Below are positions 56,971 to 64,000 of a stretch of DNA of 64,000 nt, one piece after another. The stretch spans positions 4,439,307 through 4,503,306 of the forward strand of contig NW_004450401.1 in NCBI RefSeq assembly GCF_000321225.1, given 5' to 3'. How positions within the stretch are numbered: position 1 is the first letter of the stretch; every line of letters starts with the position of its first letter. The position numbers and the translations under genes are program-made. The notes beneath the pieces are model-generated. The model ran no database searches. It was not told where the DNA came from and worked only from the letters and a program-made list of their open reading frames with translations. Source of the stretch: Odobenus rosmarus divergens (taxonomy: Eukaryota; Chordata; Mammalia; Carnivora; Odobenidae).

Positions 56971-59193
56971 CTTCTGAGACTTTAAAAGTTGTGGTATTTT
57001 TGTTATTGTTGCAGGTATTGGGAGATGTTGCAGTTTTGCATTTAAAAAAAAATCTCAGATTGTATTTAGAGGTGGTAATTCGATCATTTAATGTCCTAAC
57101 CAAGAATTCTGTGAAATGCAGGGACCCAGCAGGAAGTGTATGGGCAATAGCAATCCTTAAAGTCTTCAGCTTAAGTGTATGTATACCTTGCCTTAATCTA
57201 CAAAGGATTTGTAGACAATAAATTTATGATAAACATTGAGAAAAGCAGTAAAATATAAACAAATCCAAAATCAGGATAAGACATATAGATTAGAATAGAA
57301 AGTTGAAACTGGGGAAATTAAAATAGAAATATGCAAAGAACGAGGACCTGACTGAATTATTGAACTAAAATTTTGGCTGTGCCCCATGGTGGCAAAGTGA
57401 AGAAGGGAGAAGTCAGTTAATTCTTAATGAAAAGCAGAGCACGTGCCAGTTCCTCAGGGAAAGCAGAACTTTTGTTAGCTCTTACCTCTGAAAGAAGTGG
57501 TTCACGTAGGAGATTACCTGTGAGCAATGTCTTGATTTTCATTGTATTTTAATGTATTTTGGCATTAAAAATATAGAAATATACCTCAATAAATGATGTT
57601 TATAGAAAATTTTGAAAAAGCAAGTAAGCAAAAAGAAAAAAATTGTATTTCTCCTCCCAAGAGATACTATTAGCATTTTTGTGTGTATCCTTTTAGTTTT
57701 CCTATGCTCATATTTATGTATAGAAACATGTTTATACAAATCTTGCAGAGTAGACAAAACAAGTATGACAAGGTAAAGCATGCAAAGTGCTCAACACCAT
57801 GTCAGGCAGTATTATAAACATTCAGTAAGTCTTACTAGAAATTTTTAGTAATTAGACATTCCTTAGGCTTGGTACAGTAATGAGCACTTTACTCAGTTTT
57901 TGCCACAGCCTTCTGCAGTTGGGTGTTATCATTTTACTACTTTAGGGAGTTTAACTCAGTGTTACTCATTAAGTGACAGTATTCAGATCTAGATTTGCTT
58001 AAAGGTCCATATGTCTTCTATTTGCAGTGGCTATTCTATCTCCACTTGCCATTCCCATTTTACAGATGAGTAAACCTTGGCTCTGAGAAGTTGACTCTTG
58101 GCCCAAGTTATTGAGTGATTGCTTGAGTCTAGTATTCAGGCTCAGTAGTGTTTCCTTCAGCCTCCAGAATAGCCTCTGCCTGCATCCTTCCCTGAAGATG
58201 GTCTTTTAGTTGCAAACCAGCATGCCACCTCATTATGTCAGAAGTTCAGTGTTGTTACGTCACCGGGAGTAAACTGTGGCACACTGATTCTTATTTTTAT
58301 GGTTGTCTGCCATCTCTATATATCCCCCTTAGCATTGGAATCAGACATCAAAGTTCAGTCTAGATCTTAGATCTAGTTCCCTCCTCTTTGATCCATGTGG
58401 ATTTTTTCCCTCTGGGTTTGTGTAAAGTAGTGATCCACGCAACTTTTCACTAAGAGATTTGTTGCTTTCAGCTAGCTTTTTCACTTTTAGCAACAGGAGA
58501 ACCCTTATTATCTGTGAGGAAAAAGCTCAAGCTTGTGGCAGCTTTTGTTGACTGTCAGGCTTTGCTGACATTTCTGTGCTTTGACTTCAGAGTCCTGGGG
58601 AGGCTTAGAAGTTGGGTCCCTCTTGGAGAAATGCATAATTTGTCCCAGACCTGATGCCCCTATGGTTTGACTGAGTTGTCTAATTCAGAGCAGGAAGGGA
58701 ACCATTCATAGTCACCCAGCAATTGACGTATTCAATCAGTCCAGCCATGTCATACAGTTACTGCTCCAAACACTAGCAAGTCAAAAGAGGGTGGTGAATT
58801 CTGCTCTGAGCTAGGCTGTAGTTGGTAAAGAAAGTTTGGGATTTGCTATGCCAATGACCCATTGCTGTGTAGTTGTAGTTACAAGTCAGGCTGAGAAATG
58901 GGTAGTGAAGATTACAGTATGTTTTGTGCTAGGATTCTGGTTTCTCTATGGCACGAGATATAGGGAAGGATGAAACCTGCCAGATGTTAAGCTCGCGTGA
59001 GGTGTATGTGTGTGCCTTGAGGATTATTCCCCCCACCCCACCCCACCCCACCCCACCCCCGCCCCTAAGCTGTGGGAGGTGGTGTCCTGATAGAGTGGAT
59101 TGGGAGGCTAGTGCAGGGAGTTTTGACCAGGGGCAATTAGATCCAAAAAAGGGACTCGGAAGAGGTCCATTCTGTGAGGTCCAGAGCGAAGAC
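56971..59193. other. THOC3 3' flank, no gene
   Basis: Collinear with about 12850-17630 of the left copy, with fewer SINEs. MIR-like at 57860-58000. Confidence 0.65.
59029..59065 (-). repeat. (CCCCA)n, G-quadruplex-capable
   Basis: Six or so CCCCA units. The minus strand has six GGGG runs parted by one T. Confidence 0.85.
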
Positions 59194-59220
59194 TGTGTGT
59201 GTGTGTGTGTGTGTGTGTGT
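59194..59220 (+). repeat. (GT)n at the start of the near-identical tail
   Basis: Partner of 17632-17659. Confidence 0.95.
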
Positions 59221-60242
59221 ATTATGAGCTGGTTGGGTGTGTTGTGTCAGTGGCCTTTTATTTTAGAATGACCAGGAGTGGGGTACATAAGCCCTTACTC
59301 CCTTTCCTGTTTCAAAGATGTATTTTACTCCCTAAGGGTTTTAATCACAAAAGGGACCACGAAATGTCTTCCTTCTTCGGAAGGGAAAAAGCCCATGCAC
59401 AGGGTTAAAAGGTAAGTCCTATCTTTCAGAAGGGGAGTAGAGATCACACACCTAGAAGTGCCTTGCACACTCAGAAACACCTATGTGTGGGTAAGTATTG
59501 CCTTCTTTGCTCCCTCTGACCCTGCAATAGAGTGAAAAGAAGGCTGGCTTCGTGGGTGAGTGGAACGGGCTTTGAATCTGGCTCCAGCAGTGATGGTTCA
59601 GAGCCCACTTTCCTCATCCATAACATGCGGATGACAAATCCTCCTCTCCTTGGGTTGTTTGGAGAATCAAAGGACATAACATGTTTGTAAAGGGTCCAGC
59701 ACAGCCCCTGGCGTGCAGGAGATGCTTAGCACATCCCTTCTCCTCGAGGAGGAGCAGCTTCTAAGGAGAACACGGGCTGGCCGCGGAGACGTGGCAGCGG
59801 TCTGTCAGCTTTCTTGGCTCTAAATGCTGGAGCTGAGCGAGCCCCGTTCATCATGGACTCTGCAATGATGGGAATGAAGAGAGGAGACTTCTCTGTCACA
59901 CTTGGGCGTGGTGGGGGGTTCAAAGGAGAAATACTGCATCTGCTTTCTGTTGCAGTCTGTTCGGGGCTGTGATGGCTATGTGTGCATGTGGACACGTGGA
60001 GCCTCAGAGCCGTGCACACCAGCGGGGGAAGTAAGAGTAGGAGGAGGGTAAAGCGCCTGTTAGCGGAGAAGCCTGGGAAAGGATTGAAGGGAGAGGAGGT
60101 GGACTCAGTGCAAGTCTTGAATACAGAGGGGGTGATTGTGGGGGGGCGGACCTGTGAGAAGGGGTGCTGCAGCTTGGAACAAAGTGGAGGTGGTGGCCGT
60201 GTTCTGGGCTGTGGAGAAGGTGGTCAGGTGGAATGTGAGGTG
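59221..60242 (+). repeat. Near-identical tail of right copy
   Basis: Partner of 17660-18648. It starts after (GT)n at 59194-59220 and stops being homologous about 15 bases into a 95-bp unit (60231-60325) that is itself repeated across an assembly gap. Confidence 0.85.
59535..59732 (+). repeat. MIR, right copy
   Basis: Nearly the same as 17940-18135. Confidence 0.8.
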
Positions 60243-60325
60243 GAGTTGGAAAGAAAAGGAGAAGTTGTCAGGCTCTGGTGATGTCAGTTTGTACTGGTTA
60301 GTAGTGCGGCCTGCTGAGTAGGGCA
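60231..60325 (+). repeat. 95-bp direct repeat, unit 1
   Basis: Exactly repeated at 60411-60505 across the 50-N gap. Probably an assembly artefact. Confidence 0.9.
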
Positions 60326-60375
60326 NNNNNNNNNNNNNNNNNNNNNNNNNNNNNNNNNNNNNNNNNNNNNNNNNN
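60326..60375. other. Assembly gap (50 N) with duplicated flanks
   Basis: 60231-60325 is repeated exactly at 60411-60505, and the 35 bases between gap and repeat (60376-60410) occur again at 61629-61663. This is the signature of unmerged contig ends. Confidence 0.95.
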
Positions 60376-60410
60376 GCCCATTCGTACCTGGTCATCACCT
60401 GTACCCAGAT

Positions 60411-60505
60411 GAATGTGAGGTGGAGTTGGAAAGAAAAGGAGAAGTTGTCAGGCTCTGGTGATGTCAGTTTGTACTGGTTAGTAGTGCGGCCTGCTGAGTA
60501 GGGCA
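60411..60505 (+). repeat. 95-bp direct repeat, unit 2
   Basis: Second unit. The sequence continues into unique DNA at 60506. Confidence 0.9.
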
Positions 60506-60514
60506 GGCTTGGAT

Positions 60515-60710
60515 AGACCTGGGTCCAGATCCTTGTTCTGCTGTCACTAACTGGGAGACTTAGGCTAAATTACTTCCCTTCCATGAGCTGCAGTTTGTTT
60601 ATAATCGCCATAGTAACAGTAACCTTATGAGGGTTAAATGACTTGCTACGTGTCATACCTGGTGCATCATGGATGTTGAATAGAATGCTATTATTGTTAT
60701 GTAGGTGTTA
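60515..60710 (+). repeat. MIR
   Basis: GGGTCCAGATCCTTGTTCTG, TCACTAACTGGGAGACTTAG, TTATGAGGGTTAAATGAC. Confidence 0.8.
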
Positions 60711-60737
60711 ACATCAAATCTCTGTGCAATATAAACC

Positions 60738-60926
60738 TTTTTTTTAAAAAGATTTTATTTATTTATTTGAGAGAGAGAGAAAGAGAGCACGAGAGGGAAG
60801 AGGGTCAGAGGGAGAAGCAGACTCCCTGCCGAGCAGGGAGCCCGATGTGGGACTCGATCCCGGGACTCCAGGATTATGACCTGAGCCAAAGGCAGTCCCT
60901 TAACCAACTGAGCCACCCAGGCGCCC
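60738..60926 (-). mobile_element. Can-SINE, minus
   Basis: Target duplication CAATATAAACCTT. Confidence 0.95.
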
Positions 60927-61047
60927 CAATATAAACCTTCTTACCTTATGAAGCTTCACTGTTTCCTAAGTTCGTCACATGTTGTGCATTAAAAGGTGGG
61001 GAGTGGGATGGGGTGGGGTTTAGAGAAGATGGATATTTAAGAGCTAT

Positions 61048-61181
61048 TTATTATTATTTTTTAAGCAGGCTCCACACCCGGTGTGGAGCCCAATGTGGGC
61101 CTTGAACTCACGACCCTGGGATATAGACCTGAGCTAAGATCAAGAGTCGGATGCTTAACTGACTGAGCCACCCAGGCACCC
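61048..61181 (-). mobile_element. Older Can-SINE, short form, minus
   Basis: GTGGGCCTTGAACTCACGAC and GAGCCACCCAGGCACCCC. Confidence 0.9.
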
Positions 61182-61239
61182 CTTAATAGTTATTTTAAAT
61201 ACCCATTCACAGAGCTAAGGACCTGTGGCATTTAGGGAT

Positions 61240-61625
61240 ATTAAATTGAGAACTATTCAGCCAATAATTGCAAATTTACTAGCAGTTTACATGTTTGAAA
61301 TTGTTGCTACACAGAGCCATGAGCTGATGAACTTCAAGGCATCCAGCATCTCCCTCTGGCAAAGCAGGCAGAGTATGAAGACATGCCTATGCAACCAGCA
61401 GTGTCATAGCACACTGGGTGTAACTTGCAATGGCTGGAATGTCATTGGGCACCACAGGGACCACCATGGATTTGCCAAGAACAAGTCACTAAACTGACCT
61501 TGTTTCCTTTTACCTTCTTGGTAAGGCTGCTAGGATACAGGTCAGGCAGTGGTGCAGGTAGGGCAAGGGATCTGTCAAAACACCTCAGGATGTCCTTGAG
61601 GACCAAAGGAGATCTGGGCTAGGCA
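61240..61625. repeat. Possible ancient interspersed repeat
   Basis: The stretch around CCAAGAACAAGTCACTAAAC and CTTGGTAAGGCTGCTAGG resembles an old mammalian repeat, perhaps an ERVL internal piece. Class uncertain. No open frame of note. Confidence 0.3.
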
Positions 61626-64000
61626 CAAGCCCATTCGTACCTGGTCATCACCTGTACCCAGATTGGGGATTAAAGTTAACTTGGAGAAAAGTTTCTCTGC
61701 TGAAATGAGATAGCACCATGGAGTTCAGGTTGAAGGTGGTCAGGCGTATGCTTATTTATTGAACATTTATGATGGACTGCATCTCCATGATGGTGGCTGA
61801 AGTGCTTTGTTCAACACATGGTAGAGTTCCTGCCCTCTTACCCTATTTGTAGAAAGGAATCTGTTGGATTGACCAAACGTCTCAGCTTCCTGTGAGTGCT
61901 GGGCATAGTACGAGAGAGAGGGGAAAATCAGACTACCATACCTCGGACCCATTTTACAGATGAAAGCTGAGGTTCAGGGAGGTTGGGGAACTTGCCCGGG
62001 GTCACCTGGTCAGTGCATTCCTTTGAAGCCTGGCACATGGGTCCAAGATTCCAACTGTTTAAATTCAGTCCAATCTAGATGTTGCTTACCACCCACGCAG
62101 ATAGAAAGGCTTGGGAGTCTTAGAAGATTGTCCACTATCAACATTGGATTTCACGTGGTTCTTTGTGGCAAAGCTGCCGTGATGCTGATGGGTAGAAACT
62201 AGATGAAAGTTTGGCTTGGTGAACCTAAGGGGAATAACATGAGGGGCAAGGAGTTTTATTTAACCAGCCACTCTGCACCTAAACCTCTGGCAGGGCTGGG
62301 CTGAGTGCTGAGGGTACAGATGTGAAGATCAGCCAGTCTCTGCCCCCGGGAACCCACAGCCTGGTGTGGTGATGGTGACAATTCAGTGTGACAGTGGTTT
62401 TGTAGAAGAGAAGTCAGATCTTGTCTCTCCCTTGCTGAAAATACTGCAGTGGCTTCCCTTTGAACTTTACCCAGATCCAATCATTTCAGGCTGTGTTCCC
62501 TTCTGTACCTAGGTCTTAATTTACCTCTTCTTTAAGGTAGGCTTGCTTTGTCCCATCGCTCAGTCTCTTCTCACTTGTTATACATTAATTCAGAGTACTT
62601 CTTATCATCAGAAGTCATTCATTTGCTTGTTTTGTGACTGTCTCCTCAGCTCAACTGTCAGCGTCTTGGGACCTTTTCAGACACATTCACAGGTGCTGAA
62701 TCCTCAATCTCTGGCGTGGTGCCGGTACTACCAAGCAGGTGCTCAGTAAATTTTTATTAAATAAACAACTGCTGGGAAAGTAGTTTGGGCAGAATGACAA
62801 CCAGGCTGTTAATACTTGCTTTTGTGAAGGGTGGGGCCTGTGGAGAGCTAGGAGGGAAAGGACCAGGCTTCTGGGGAGCTAAGAAAGCTAAGTCCTCATT
62901 TAGCCCTCACAGTGACCCAGAGAGGTGGGTGGTATAACCCCCAATTCACAGCATATGAAACAGGTTTGGAAGGGTTGGTTTCCTTGCTCAAATGGTATAG
63001 CTCTCAGGTGGAGGAGCAGGATTAAAACCTCTGTGTGAAACTCCAAAGCTCGGGTCCTTCCCAGTAGGTCAGTTTTTCTGGTCCCTGGCTATACTCTAGA
63101 AACACCTGATGTTCAGGCCACACCCCCAACCAGACTCCCCAGGGAACTCTAACATCCTGCTTGGTTGAGAACCACAATGCCCTAGGCCCTGCAGGTCTTT
63201 TGGACTATAGAAAGGTAGGTGGTGTCACAGGAATGGCACAGTGTGGAGGAAGTGTCTGGAAGTGTGGAGGAAGAAGGCTTCCTGAAAAAGGTACTTGAGT
63301 TTGGTCCTAGAGGAGTGGGTAGCACTGGCCAGGCAGCCCTTGGACAAGGTTTGAGCCAGCAGGCCTGTATAGGCAAAGGCATGGAGACATGGACCATTCT
63401 GGCCTGGTGTGGCTGACAAGGAGCCTGGGCAGCAATGGGGGACCGTGGTGGGATGGGCTTTCCTTTAATAGTCCTTGTGCCGAGGAGAAAGGGTTCTCCT
63501 AACCTTTGGACTGTTGTGCTTTGTCATGATCTAACTCATCTCCTCTGGGTCTGGTTACATGAGGGTGCTATCAGGGCTCTGACATCTCCAAGCTCCTGTC
63601 CCACTATTACTAGAGTCACAGAGAAGGAAGTCAAGACTGGGATTTGCCCATGAAGGGTTTTTGGGTAGAATGAAGTGTACTTTGGCCTAGTAGCTCCATT
63701 AAATAAAGGCCAGAACCTGTATGAGAAGCCTATACCCATTCAGACGTCAGAGCCTCCAGCGTGGGGCCGCAGCCCAGTTTCCTAACCACTTTGGTCCCAT
63801 CTGGCTTGGAAGTGCTGGGTCTGTGGTGTCAGATAGTCTTGGGCTCTTATCTGGGCCTTGCCACTTGCTGGCTGCATGAACAAAGGCACGTCTTGATACT
63901 TCTCTGAGCTTCAGCTTCCCTGTTTTGGGCAATTTGATTTTCCTACAGGTGAAGAGTAAGTATCATTCTGTATGCTCAGTACTAGGGGAGAGCTTGCACA
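61626..64000. other. Intergenic, MIR pieces, no gene recognised
   Basis: MIR-like at 61940-62020, 62540-62770, 62890-63010 and 63810-63930 (CTTGCCACTTGCTGGCTGCA). Moderate GC, several short frames on both strands, none with splice or conservation support. Confidence 0.5.

Larger units (their letters stand above)
36975..60242 (+). repeat. Segmental duplication, right (functional THOC3) copy
   Basis: Collinear with 2870-18655 in direct orientation: promoter, exon 1, intron 3, exons 4-6, 3' UTR and about 3 kb of 3' flank all match in order. Private to this copy are exons 2-3, the 8.5 kb L1 in intron 5 and several SINEs. Confidence 0.9.

Overview
The window is mammalian nuclear DNA, most likely from a caniform carnivoran. 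About forty copies of the carnivore tRNA-derived SINE (Can-SINE) are scattered on both strands. They come with L1 3' ends of the type found in bears, seals and mustelids and with ordinary mammalian MIR, MaLR and L1M repeats. The species cannot be named from this alone. There is no bacterial-style operon, CRISPR array or free-standing tRNA/rRNA gene. Three runs of N (22704-23213, 49480-49964, 60326-60375) mark assembly gaps.

The one intact gene is THOC3 on the plus strand. It has six coding exons (37197-37463, 38438-38594, 40020-40224, 43272-43433, 43553-43653, 56389-56552) that join in phase into a 351-codon WD40 protein, a subunit of the THO/TREX mRNA export complex. It has a CpG-rich promoter with a ZNF143-type motif, a Kozak-like start, and an AATAAA signal at 56946. 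Intron 5 (12.7 kb) is long mainly because of an 8.5 kb antisense L1 with SINEs nested inside it.

Upstream, 2870-18655 is an older, collinear, degenerate copy of the same locus: a non-processed THOC3 pseudogene followed by 3' flanking DNA. It keeps exon 1-, 4-, 5- and 6-like segments with intron sequence between them. Exons 2 and 3 are gone, and it carries frameshifts and damaged splice sites. Each copy has insertions the other lacks, so events can be ordered. The last kilobase of the two copies (17660-18648 and 59221-60242) is nearly identical although the exons differ by roughly 15%. This suggests a later gene conversion or an assembly fault. The right-hand end of that tract touches a clearly faulty contig join at 60231-60505.

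Layout: 1-2870, L1 fragments and SINEs; 2870-18655, left (pseudogene) copy; 18655-36975, spacer with MIR, L1, MLT1 and ERVL LTRs and a good CTCF motif at 19389; 36975-60242, right (functional) copy; 60500-64000, mostly unique intergenic DNA with MIR and SINE pieces. No novel gene system was found. The notable points are the history of the duplication, the conversion-like tail, candidate regulatory sites, and a few repeat structures that can date events.
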